Source: Rhabditoides inermis
Lineage: Eukaryota; Nematoda; Chromadorea; Rhabditida; Rhabditidae
Direction of reading: 5' to 3'
Assembly (NCBI GenBank): GCA_963966185.1
Contig: CAWZYM010000020.1
Span: 311,001 to 375,000 of the forward strand
DNA: 64,000 nucleotides
Shown piece by piece: positions 24,521 through 35,082 of this stretch. The notes beneath the pieces were generated by a model. That model ran no database searches and was not told the DNA's origin. It saw nothing but the letters and a program-made list of their open reading frames with translations. The first letter of the stretch is position 1. Every line of letters begins with the position of its first letter. The position numbers were made by a program, and so were the translations under genes.

Positions 24521-24729
24521 AACCACATGCCTGAAAAGTGTTCGATTCTTACAGAGACAGTGTGATATACAGGACAGGACATGGCGTTACAAACACTCAC
24601 ACAGAACAATACAAACGAAACGACACATTCATGGAACATAAAGCACATGGATCAGAAAAAGGTGCTCATGATTTGCTTGCGATGGCGACATGAGAGAGAT
24701 GGTGGATGGTCGAGTGACGTCATGACGGC

Positions 24730-24882
24730 ATACTTACCGTAACCACGACGAGTTACACTCTCATTCCAGGTGCTAACATGTCTGCTGCTCAACTTTCTCT
24801 TTGACTGCATCTGAAATAGGAAAGAGGCGTCCTTCCTATTTCAGATGCAGTTCACAAAGTATCCTGGTTACGGTAGCCAACA
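24730..24882. repeat. Long imperfect hairpin
   Basis: An inner near-perfect stem TGACTGCATCTGAAATAGGA (from 24,802) pairs with TCCTATTTCAGATGCAGTTC (to 24,853) around a ~10-nt loop. Outer arms TTACCGTAACCA (24,736) and TGGTTACGGTA (24,865-24,876) also pair. It could be a small foldback element or a structured RNA; I cannot tell which. Confidence 0.6.
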
Positions 24883-25079
24883 TGAACACGTGGACATGGT
24901 GGGTCTTCTCCCTCGGAGATGTGCCGGAAAACCTGCCAGTCACCTGGAATAACACCTGCTAGACTGCCCTTCCATCTCCATTCCCCTAGGTATTCCCTTC
25001 CCAGTGATCTAGATTGCCTTTCCAGCCTTACCAATGAGGCGCACGTTCACTTCTTTGCTCAATTGAGAAGAACGTGTGA

Positions 25080-26355
25080 TTGAATATTCACAATTTATAC
25101 ATAACTTGTAAATAATTATTATAAACAATCAGTAGAGAAATTGTGAATTGGATAAAAGTATATCTAAATGGTCGACATCAAATAGTGAGAGTGAATGGTC
25201 TCCCAGTATGCATGCAGATGATACTAAATTTTCTATAAGTAGAAGTATTCCTGGACTATTTAACAAAGCTTCAAACTGATATGAACTCAGCTTTTGATTG
25301 GTTCTCTAATCGGCAATTTAAAATTTCAATTGGCAAGTGCGCTGTATTGTGTACGAATACTGGAAGACAAAAACGCCATATTAGCAATGTCAGAGATATT
25401 TTCAAAGTTTGTCATATGAGTCATACTGTATTTCAATATGAAGTATAATATAATACTATTACAATATTGTTTAGTTTGTTTCAATATCTTCATGCGTTTT
25501 AGAGATATGCGCGCCTAAAGCGCGTCGTTTGGTGCGCGCGCGGCACAGGAATCAGAAAGAGAGAGGGTCAGAGAGGTTAGGCTCCGCCCACTTTTTGGCT
25601 TACAGAATATAGTTTTTGTATGATAATGTGCGACTCGGCAAAACGCAGTCTTTCGGGAATAGCACTACTAGATGTAACTTTTCGCGACGAATTCAACGGT
25701 GTGCGTCGTTTGAGACTGCGTGATGCCGGAAAAATTGTGCCATCTAAGCCCCGCCCCCTCGGCATTAGTGTTATTCTATTATTCTACATAATTCGTGTTA
25801 TTCTACGGAATACAGCTGCAACAAAAAGACCATATCCGAGATCTTGGAGTTAAAATATCAAGTGATCTTAAACCTCGAATTCACTTACTACAGCAAGCTC
25901 GTAAGGCAGGTGCAATAATGAATAATATGTTCAGAGCCTTCATTTTTAACAAGAAAGGCTTTATGACGCTCTTTAATGCTAAGGTTTTACCTATTTTGGA
26001 ATACAATATTGAGTTCCTCATTGATATAAAGAAAACTTACTGGGATCCAGTTGAGAAAATCCAAAGAAAGTTTACAAAACGTTTTTGTCCGAACGTTTAT
26101 ACGATTTCAAAAGAAGGTTTCATTGACGAGAACAAAAGCGACTCCAACCTGAAGATCAGGCAAGATTACATTGTCCGGATAAATCCTTTAAAATCAACCA
26201 CTGTTCTCGAACAATCTCACAGAGTTTGCACTGTTTGGAATCAGTTACCAACTTCCATCGTTTGTGAAGACAATTCCAAAATATTCAAAGCCAATCTGAC
26301 GAACTATTTCATGAAAAAATGTTCTGAAATCATATACAGCGAACTAATATACTGA
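25080..26355 (+). mobile_element. Non-LTR retrotransposon ORF2 remnant
   Basis: 25,130-25,400 reads WIKVYLNGRHQIVRVNG then MHADDTKFSISRS, a mutated YADD reverse-transcriptase core, followed by frameshifts. About 400 bp of unrelated sequence intervenes, then 25,800-26,355 reads KDHIRDLGVKISSDLKPRIH, AKVLPILEYNIEF, WDPVEKIQRKFTKRF and VCTVWNQLPTSIV, the conserved post-RT region, to a stop. It is dead (frameshifts, interruption). Confidence 0.85.
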
Positions 26356-26754
26356 CTGCACTTTACCGCGCAATGCTGCGCGTCTTCCTCAATTACAGTT
26401 AGCGGCACTACTCCACTATGTGGTAGCCACTCCACTCTTGGGCGGTGCCGGGGTAGGCATCGGGGGCGCGGGTCGATTACGATTACAAACTCCACTGCGG
26501 TCTGTCTTCCACGGCAGCAGCATCTATCCACCAAAAAAATACGGTAGCATGTACTGTACATTGTTGCATTTGCATCTTCGTTATTTATTGCTCCCGTGTA
26601 TACCTATCCTAGTCGATTACGATAAACATTACATTACATTACAAACACTCGATGCAAATCAACGTTTTATATAACACTTTGAAAATGATACATCCTCTAC
26701 AAATAATTGGAGACTCGATACGATTCCAAATTGCGCACAAACATACACACATCG
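26356..26754. other. Non-coding stretch
   Basis: I see no supported exon or structured element between the LINE end and the inverted CNOT1 flank. Confidence 0.4.
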
Positions 26755-27690
26755 GGGCTATTATACCATCACTCCAAATATAATACGATACACTCACTAT
26801 AGGCGGTAATAAGAAAACAAAAACGCGGCCTTGTAACGAATAAAAAGATGATCTCTTCGAAAACTCGCAAAATCACACAGTGTGTTTATAAAACAAGATT
26901 AGCAGATATAAGGTTTCTAAAGAGAGGGAGAATGTATCACTGAATGCAAGAGTGAGAGGTGGGGAGGCAGGCGAGTGAGACAAAGAGAGAGAGAGAGACG
27001 CATCGCAGAGACCAGCATCGCGAGAATGAGAGAGATAGTATGAGTACAAGGTGAGTGGGAGTGGATACAAGGGAGAAGGTTCTGCCGCGGCGGGGGTGAC
27101 CCGGGTCCACCGCCGCGGAGACTAGACCCGCAGTGTCTCACCCTGCTGCCGTCCGCGCACACTGCCGCCCTCCTAGTCAGCCCGCACGCCCGCCAACCAC
27201 TCACTCACTTGGCCTCCGAACCACCAGCAGCCGCAGCCAATGCCGCGCCCGCACGCTGCAATCCCATCACTCACCCCTGCTCTCCCCTCCCTCCCCTCTC
27301 TTTCCCTACCTGAGTGGCCGTCGTGTTCGAGACGCACGTGTTGGCCACGTTCTGGAATAGACGCTCTATCCGGGAGACGCTGTTGGCCACGTTCTAGCGT
27401 GATCTGCTCCTGCAAACAACGAGTCAGCCTCGTCCTTCCTCCACTCTTTCTCCCTCCCCCTCCTCTCTCTCTCCCCCCCCCCCCTCTCTCTCTCTCTCGT
27501 CTACATACCTGGATGGCGGGCAAGTCAGAATGGAAGAAAAGGAAAAGGAACAGGTTTCCAATCGCGCGGATGCCCACGTACAGCACCACCGCGTTCATCA
27601 CAGTCGTGTTGTACTTGTTGCCGGGAGTTTGCGACACCTGCAAACCAAACAGTGGTGATGGCATGCATCGAGAGAGAAGTATACCTGAAG
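26755..27690 (-). pseudogene. CNOT1: CNOT1 copy B: inverted, shortened copy of the CNOT1 3' end
   Basis: Right to left: VMNAVVLYVGIRAIGNL at about 27,640-27,560 is fused directly to [14 protein letters not shown], so the residues between (LHERGQ to YFSC) are lost. Then the [13 protein letters not shown] exon at about 27,410 carries the same internal deletion as copy A but without its premature TAG, then the Ala-rich last exon at about 27,205-27,255 and the same 3' flank as A. The upstream intron begins GTATACTTCTCTCTCG and is of the type in copy C, not copy A. The spacer between A and B is about 8 kb and the arms are inverted. Confidence 0.8.
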
Positions 27691-27938
27691 TAGCGAGGAT
27701 CGCCTGCGCAACCTGCCTTCTCCACTCGCACTCTCTCCCAGTCAGCCCGCTCTCCTGCAAGCCCTTTCGTCAAAAAACCTGCAGCCTAAATAGCAGTGTT
27801 TGCTGCAGAATCGCGCATCGTCGCGAGTGGCAATTCCTACCACGTGTACTTCCTACCTACTATCTCACTAAAGCATTAAACTGAATCAAACTACAATGTC
27901 AAAAGAAAATGAATAATTAATAGACTCATTCTACTCAC

Positions 27939-28890
27939 CCTCGTTGTCTGGTTGACCTCATCGCTTCCCTTAATCACAAGGTAGCTTCTTGTAGCAGTCT
28001 ATCAGGATCAACTGAACAAAATCTATGATTAATCAATACATTCATTTCTTTCTCATTTGTTGAAACGAGGCAAGTATATGCCCGTTTCAGCAATGAAAGT
28101 ATTCACACTACTCATTATGAGCAATATGTTGGAACATTTAAAACTCAATACTCACTCTTCCCTGGTCAGTCGTATAGAACTTGCGCGCAGAGCGCAGTCC
28201 CCGGCGCACGTAGATCACACGTTCAATCACATCGAACTCCACGAGAAATCTGCGAGATAGCTTCTTAATATTCTTCTTGATCAGCCCGCTGAAATTCAAA
28301 GAATTAAAATCACAAAAACAAAAAAAAATGCTTACTATGCCATTGGATTGCTCTCAAAGTTTAGGACACGAAGCGTTGGCATAGGATGAAACACATCAAT
28401 AACGGGCAGAGAGAAGAGCACGCGAGCCATGTCGCCCATCTCAAATGTTACAATTAAGTAGCGGTCAGTCTCTTCAAAACTGTCTTCGATACTGACTTCG
28501 AAACACGACCAAACAGCGTGTTGCGAAAGCGTTTTGAAGGAGCCGTTTTGAATAGACTGACCACGCCTTCAAAAACAATAGGAGAATAAAACAGCTACCT
28601 CTTCTAAGATCTCATGGCAGAAAAGGTCTCTGTCAGCGCGCGGATGGAGAAGGGAAGATAGAACCTGCTCTCGCGCAGACTGCTCCCACATGGACTTCTT
28701 TTCAGCGAACTGCAAATAAGTGCGTGTGACCCAATCACGAACATAACGCGTACTTTGATTGTAGTTGGAACCGCGTGGAGCACTTCTTGAACGCGTGTTC
28801 GGAGCTTGTAATACTTGTCCTTCACCGCGCAGCAGGTCTGTAAGGCAAACTCTCTCTCTATCTATCTCTCTCTCTCTCTCTTTCTTTCTC

Positions 28891-28928
<38 letters not shown>

Positions 28929-30814
28929 ATTTTCACCATTCTCACTCAACTCACAGGTAAGTGAGATGCGTCAGTCAACTTGTCCACAAAGATGTCGATC
29001 TGGTACATCACGGTTACTAACAGCTCAGCTGCCTTCCACGCTTCCCCGTCCACCTTCTTGTCGAGCAGAAACTGCGCCTTGCGTATCTTCACCTTCTGCA
29101 ATATTAAAACATCAAAACATCACACACCACAAAAAACCATTTCGGAGTAGTCCATTTCATGCCTTGAGCATATATTTGATGCCGTCATGACAGCCTGCGC
29201 GCCTCTCCTCAGTAGTTCCGCATGTTTGCGAGCGCGCCACCAGCAGCGCTCCGGGTACTCCATGTCGACCTTCGGGACAAAATACAGAGTAACAAAACAA
29301 ACTATTAGCATACCGTATCATAGTGTCGAATCTATAGAGTAACAAAACAAACTATTCGCATACCGTATCGTAGTGTCGAATCCCTTGCCCCGCGATTCCT
29401 ATCCCGTCGATTGCCAATTGTGCTATGGCAGGAAATTCCCACTCAAAGCCACACGCCGACACCTAAAGTATGTAGAAAAACAACAATGCCGTCATTCGCA
29501 GTTCCACTTACGGTAAGACCTGTTACAGTTGTGGCGAATGAAAACCAGATAACATCACCAGTTGAAAGACCGAAATGACGCATCGGAAAACTGTTGCATC
29601 CGCTTCCTTCAGATATCGTCACCTGAACAACTGCATACATATACATAAACAAATCAGTGCAAGACACATAATGCAGACAAAAACTTACACAGTTCTGGTT
29701 CAAAACAAAAGAGTGCACGGATCCTCCACACAAATATAGTAGCACAGTAATACTGGAATATACAAAAAGTAGACAAAACACAAGCAATAGTGACTAACCT
29801 GAATTTGTTTTTGCATACGGTGGTGTAAAATGTTGTGAAGGAGTGAGGACGGAATGAAGGCAAGGGGGTCTGAGAAGTAATTAATAACAAAGTACCAGTA
29901 AAATCAAAAAGCGAACTCATACCGATAAATCCGACAAAACAACGGAGTCATCCGAAAATCTAAAAAGCACCGGATAGAGTTAACAACGCAAACATCACCC
30001 ACATGATGCGGTCGGAGATAGAGTCGAGACGTGCGATGAGCTTGGCTGCCTCGTATCCATTTGTTGGCCAAGGAATACCTCGCAGCTCGATCTAAAGAGA
30101 TACAAAGCTATTAAAACATGAAAGAATTACTTACATAAATATCATGAGGAGACACGGGAACGTTGCAGACAGCCATGGTCCCGGCAGCCTCTCGGAGTCC
30201 GGCAACATCTTGGACATCAGCCGTTTCGGATGGACCCCTCGCCATCACCTTGCCACTATACCACGCGAATTCCTTCATTGACTGCACGAACGGCGGTACG
30301 TTCTGCAACGCTCACGTTAATCTTCACAGTCAATAAAGCTATGTTAACATTACGTCATCAATCAATTAAACGCGATTAGTGAGCCCTTCAATTCAACTCA
30401 GTTGAATAAAACATTTTGAACACTTCAGTGAGTCCTTCTACACTGACTCACACAGTTCAATTGGATCGTAGTACTATCAGTCGACGCCGAACTATCCACG
30501 GTCATTGGTCGATCCTTCTCGAACGACTGACGTTCGGGCAAACTAGACGACAGGCTGCAAGAACGAATATACAACGAATGCAGCAGAACACGTATTTCTA
30601 CTAACCTCGAGTGGCCTCTTACACATAGCGACGACATGTCCACTCTGCCGGAAGGTGAATCACGTGAGACTTTCCTAAATTTAATTACGATCACACTCGC
30701 AAGCGTTGTAGTGATCACTGAGGGTTAAACGCTTACTTTAGCTCAACTTCTCCTACTTTTCCTTGGACCAAGGCGGTTAGCGCCGCGTCGTACTGCGGCG
30801 CCAACTCCGACATC
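27939..30814 (-). CDS. Unrecognised multi-exon gene (about 16 exons visible, 3' end unclear)
   Basis: A start codon at 30,813 (MSELAPQYDAALTALVQGK) is in exon 30737-30814, then 30606-30674. From 30135-30302 the phases of most junctions agree: 30003-30091, 29923-29959, 29799-29869, 29689-29752, 29512-29622, 29364-29462, about 29160-29272, 28955-29095, 28754-28837, 28599-28709, 28336-28439, 28156-28288, 27939-27998. The join between the second exon and 30135-30302 is out of phase, so one small exon is missing from my model. Readable segments include FVQSMKEFAWYSGKV, GYEAAKLIARLDSI, GDVIWFSFATTVTGLT, WWRARKHAELLRRGAQ, KVKIRKAQFLLDKKVDGEAW and RRFLVEFDVIERVIYVRRGL. I recognise no family, no signal peptide and no membrane span. 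It runs into CNOT1 copy B, so its 3' end may be lost or lie in an exon near 27,707-27,752. The first two exons are duplicated at 60,934-61,140. Confidence 0.6.
28455..28570. mobile_element. MITE-like element, GCGGTCAGTCTC family (copy 2)
   Basis: TTAAGTAGCGGTCAGTCTCTTC at the left and GACTGACCACGCCTTCA at the right pair as diverged terminal inverted repeats of the family at 2908-3080; the interior shares CGAAACACGACCAAACAG. It lies in an intron of the unrecognised minus-strand gene. Confidence 0.7.
28850..28928. repeat. (CT)n followed by (CTGT)n microsatellite
   Basis: About 30 nt of CT-rich dinucleotides run into nine or so CTGT tetramers, inside an intron of the unrecognised minus-strand gene. 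Confidence 0.9.
29285..29388 (-). repeat. ~50-bp tandem duplication spanning an exon edge
   Basis: AGAGTAACAAAACAAACTAT and CATACCGTATC.TAGTGTCGAAT occur twice in succession. The right copy contains the 3' end of the exon 29364-29462 and its donor site, so a second, decoy donor and exon tail lie 50 bp downstream. Confidence 0.8.
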
Positions 30815-30929
30815 CTGCAAACAACATAGAACATCAACAAGAGGAACGCTCTGACAAATACGATGTATGGTAGTAAATTGACCAATATATGTGAACAAAA
30901 AATTGAACAAATACAAAATAATAGTTTTA

Positions 30930-33560
30930 TTCATTATTTCAGTATACGGGAAGTGGGTGCGAGTGAAAAGGAATATGAATGCGTCGCGGCCATCGAGATA
31001 CGCTGTCCCCTCTCGTGCAGGTATCCAATCGCGCGGATGTCCACGTACAGCACCACTGCGTTCATCACGTCGTGCTGATCTTGCTGCCGAAAGTCTGCGG
31101 CACCTGCAAACCAAACAGTGGTGATGGCATGCATCGAGAGAGGAGTATACCTTGAGTAGCGAGGACAGAGTGGAGAGGAACTCAAGAGTGGTGGCGTTGG
31201 CCTTGGATCCGCTGAAGTCGGAGAGGTGCTCGTCGGCAGAAAAGGGCTTGAATCCGCATATGCGAGCAGCGAACTCCTCGTAGACGGCCATCTGCTGTGC
31301 AGTGGTGGTGGTGGTGGCTCCAGCGCAGCTTCTCGGGAAGAGAGGCCTGCTCGGCGGCCGCCGCCTCATTCGTCCACTCCCTGGCCCTGCCCGCTGCCCT
31401 AGCGCCTAGCACCTAGCATACAGGCCGTCATAGTCATAGCACGCATCATCTGGTGACACGTCCGCCTCAATACGCACAATTAGTACCCGACGAACATGTA
31501 TTGGTTTTCTCACCTCATCTTCTGCTCGTCTGCCTCCAGCTGGAAGTCCTTCTTCACCACCTGCTCAGTAACAGTCATCGCCACCTTCAGAGAGCGCTGA
31601 GTCACAGGCTCTGAAACACAATTTGATAATTGATAAACAAAAAACAATATTAGTTCAAGGAGATGATCTCTTCCACTCACCGATGAGTTCCCTGATGGTC
31701 ATGTTGATGACCTGTTTGACAATCGTCTTGAGCTGTGGGTGCATCTGGAAGAGCGGTAGAGTGGGCAGAATCTTGAGATGCGGCAGCAGGCCGGCGAGCG
31801 AGACGACGTTGATGTCATGGTAGGAGAAGTGTGCGGGCATCTGCTGGAGCTGCTGCTCGGGCGCGTTCGGATCGGCATCGGGCGCCGGTGTGCTGCGCTT
31901 CGTATCACTGCCCGGCATCAGACCAGAATGAAATCTATAACGTGCCGTTATTCATTGTGATCACATTGCAATCGCCCTCTCGTTTTCGCCAAACAATAAC
32001 CACCCAACACAACATACCGCAAAGGCACACAGTGAATAGAGAACAACTGACCGCATGCTGCTGGGAACGGGACTGCTACCAAATCCATCCGGCTGCAGGC
32101 TGCTTCAGATTCATCAGATCCGACAGCTGCTGCTTGAGCCGCACCAGTCGCTCCGTGTCCTTGAGAACTCTCTCGATAGACAGAGAGTGCAGATCAACAA
32201 ACAACTCCTAACACAACATCTGAACAACATGATTTGCTTTCTGTTCAATCCTACTAGTTTCCACATCGATCTCGAACTTGAGGTTGACCTTCAGATTCGA
32301 CTCGATGTGGAGCTCTGCCAACACCTTCAAAGATTGGCCGCACCCAGGCACAAGTTGCCGTAAAGATCTAAAAAAAAACACGATAAAATGATTGACGAGA
32401 AGAAACGATAACAACTTAACAGTGTCTTTGCGCATGCGAGTATCTTCTTGGCAATGAACGGCACAACAAAGAGCCTTCGATCCGTTTTAGCAAGGCTCCA
32501 GCAGGAGAGATTTGAGATCCAGATCCTGCAACGATGTAACGGCCAAAGATGTAAGTGAACCGATGAACAGTTCAAACAGAACTTACAGAGACAACGATGG
32601 GCTTTCCATGGGCAATAGTAATCTGTCCGAGCCAGAGACCAAGGTTCTTGAGAAGCTGCCTGTCCGAGCACAGAGTTGCCCTGCAAAGTGCTCTCCAGTT
32701 ATTCGTAATTCTTCAAACGCATGGTACACACCGTCCTGCTGTTGGGGAGGGGGACGGCGATCGTGTCCCTTCCGTGTATCGCAGGCAGCTGCTGCATGTT
32801 GCAAGCAGACTTGACGTACTGCGCCAAGTTCCATGGGAACTGGCCAACGTTCGGATTCTGCGAGATCTGGCACATCTAAAACACAACACAATCATTACGA
32901 AAAACACGCGCATCGCTGATGTTGTAACCAAGGTCGTTACGAGTTACGAAACACACAGACATGTGGGAGTGGGATCTTGAGATTGTGAAATCGCACAATG
33001 TATTTGAATGCTTCACACCTTGGAATAGAGGCACAGTTTGAGACACGCGTTCAGAGCGACAATTCCGAACTTCCAGAGCATGCTTCCCACTTGAGACGGC
33101 AGATGCTCGATCACCTTGCGAACATCGATGGCGAATTGCAGATTTCTAAAAAATGAACCGGTATAACATTGAAATGAATATGTGTTACATGACCAATTTA
33201 ATTCTATCACACAATGATCTCCTCACGGATGATGCCTCCGTACACCACCCCGGCCGTGGTGGTTAGCTCCAGCTCGGGGTACTCGTTGAAGAATTTGTAC
33301 TTCTCGAACAAGAATTTGTACTTCTGCAACAACACAAGGTTAATCATGATTAACAATGTACTATTGCAGAAGTAGTAACAAAACAATTACCTGGTCGAAT
33401 CCTCTAAACATGGAAGATTGTCGATGTTGTTGCGATTGCTTTCAGGATCTTTTCGATGCGGTCTCCGAAGTAAGACCTAAAAAGAGAAGATGGATAAAGA
33501 GAGAGTCAAACAATAAATACTTACGAAATAAACGCCAAAAAGATCTCATTTGCTGCTGCC
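30930..33560 (-). pseudogene. CNOT1: CNOT1 copy C: HEAT/MIF4G/DUF3819 segment fused to the 3' region
   Basis: Right to left: KYKFLFEKYKFFNEYPE (~33,310), LQFAIDVRKVIEHLPS (~33,130), MCQISQNPNVGQFPWNLAQY (~32,870), LLKNLGLWLGQITIAHGK (~32,660), DLDLKSLLLEPC-stop (~32,510), FVVPFIAKK (~32,450), NLKVNLKFEID (~32,290), [18 protein letters not shown] (~31,810), TQRSLKVAMTV (~31,600), MAVYEEFAARICGFKP (~31,270). The frame then jumps from SGSKANATTL to EFLSTLSSLLK, joining the NOT1 start to a much later exon (VMNAVVLYV, one nucleotide deleted). Other lesions: TAA after LLLEPC, a 5-bp deletion just after it compared with copy E, TAG in the MLC exon, and loss of about 250 nt after MMRAMTMTA. About 150 residues of MIF4G are absent in every copy. 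Confidence 0.85.
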
Positions 33561-33693
33561 GGTTGTTTGAATAAAAACGAACGGCCGGCCGGCAGCGCGC
33601 GATGCGGCTTGCAAACCACGCCTACTTTTCGCTGATTGTGCATATTTTCAACGCGAGACAGCTGTCTACCACCCAAAGTACTACGCTGTAGGC

Positions 33694-33695
<2 letters not shown>

Positions 33696-33733
<38 letters not shown>

Positions 33734-33735
33734 GA
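33696..33735. repeat. (TA)n followed by (CA)n at a duplication breakpoint
   Basis: About 12 TA units run into CA units. It marks the right end of CNOT1 block C; its partner is at 38,451-38,485. Confidence 0.9.
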
Positions 33736-34254
33736 CAACGTATACATGCTACATACTTACAGACAGATATCGGACCGTCTTTATTCATTGTCCCTGCCCC
33801 TTCACACTCACATACAATTGAAAAAGTGAAACGGTGGCTGTGCAAATCACATTTATAATATTCGCACCCGAATAATATCAACGATTATATTCGCAATTCA
33901 CATTCAGCGTGCGGCACGTTCCGCTAAGGAATCATTCCCATCAACTTTCCATTCACATCTGCCGTCTCTCTTATCTTAATTAACATGTGTTCTTTCTTTC
34001 TTTCTTTCTTTTTTTCTTTCTCTCTTTCTCTCTCTCTCCCCCCCCCCTCTCTCTGTCTGTCTTAATCCGTATGATAAATCTCGGAACGTAAACAACGTTA
34101 ATACGATTTGTCACAATGTCATATCTGTTCTGTTGAGAATTGTCATGTATATGTTTTGTGTGATTCAGATGATGCGCCAGTTGAGTCAGACGATGCCGCA
34201 CGTGCACAACCCGTATGATCGCTCAGAGATGAGTCCCTTCTTCATTCCTTGCTA

Positions 34255-34935
34255 ATCTGGAGCATATATAGGGGCTCGTATTCAGCTCAGGATTTTTCGT
34301 TAAAAACATTATTGCGTACTCTGAAAATGCTATAGATTTATTTTTGTGGTTCATACCTCTAATGCACTCATTCCCTCACATCATCATGTGGCTTAGTGGT
34401 AACGCTCTCGCTTAAAGGCACACTGGCGACTTATTTTTGACTCGGAATGTTTGAAAGAATTATATTAACTTAAATCTCAATCGATTTGTGAGAAAAAATA
34501 ACGATTATCCATTCCTTTCAAATGTTGTAACTCGCTGTTGCAACATTTTATTTCAAACGCAAAATTGGTCCCGCCACGACTTCCATTCCGTGGAACTCTT
34601 CAATACTGCAGAAATAGCGAGAGAAGACATAACCGCAGATGACAGAAACCCGATCACTTACTGTGTGACTCAATGCGCGTGTGCGCTGTTATGGAGCAGA
34701 TCTCCCCGGTTCGAGTCCTCTCTACGGCGAATGTTTTGAATGAGTGGTACTACGCGTGTAAGAGAGATAGTTGCAGAATTAGGTCGCCGCTGTGCCTTTA
34801 AGGGCTTAGGAAGCAGTGGTTCGCGGGTTCGATCTTTGCTACGCACGCGAAATTCAGTCAAAATGAAACATCACCCAAAGGGTTTTGATCGTTGTCTAAC
34901 TATATACTTTGGTGTCTCTCGTGAAAAAAGTGGAA
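34255..34935 (+). mobile_element. tRNA-derived SINE interrupted by a second element
   Basis: The SINE starts near GGGGCTCGTATTCAGCTCAGG (34,271), has an A-box-like GTGGCTTAGTGGTAACGCTC (34,389) and, after the interruption, a B-box GCGGGTTCGATC (about 34,825). It ends near GAAAAAAGTGGAACTCATTTGCG (34,925-34,947). The insert at about 34,418-34,803 has ends AAAGGCACACTGGCGACT and GCTGTGCCTTT and contains its own tRNA-like motif (GTGACTCAATGCGC ... GGTTCGAGTCC). Relatives of both occur at 43,985-44,900. Confidence 0.7.
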
Positions 34936-35082
34936 CTCATTTGCGCTCCCACATTACCACTAGTACACTAGTGCTGTCCCTAATGTTGTATAGGTCGTTA
35001 CGAAACACAACATATGTATATTCTGCTTACTTGCACTTAGCTCAACATTTCTCATCAAAAACTTTATGTTGTCCAATAGTTT

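Noticed and set aside
24728..24745. ATACTTACC resembling the 5' end of U1 snRNA
   Set aside because: Only nine bases match; the rest does not follow U1 and the segment belongs to a hairpin whose arms explain it.
27700..27755. Fusion of the minus-strand gene to CNOT1 copy B through an exon ending ILATSG
   Set aside because: The exon has a good donor, but none of its open frames enters the CNOT1 exon in the correct phase.
34660..34740. Possible tRNA genes at 34.7, 41.4, 42.8, 44.1, 44.8, 47.5 and 50.1 kb
   Set aside because: A and B boxes are present but acceptor and anticodon stems do not pair cleanly and the sequences recur with SINE bodies, so I treat them as tRNA-derived repeats.
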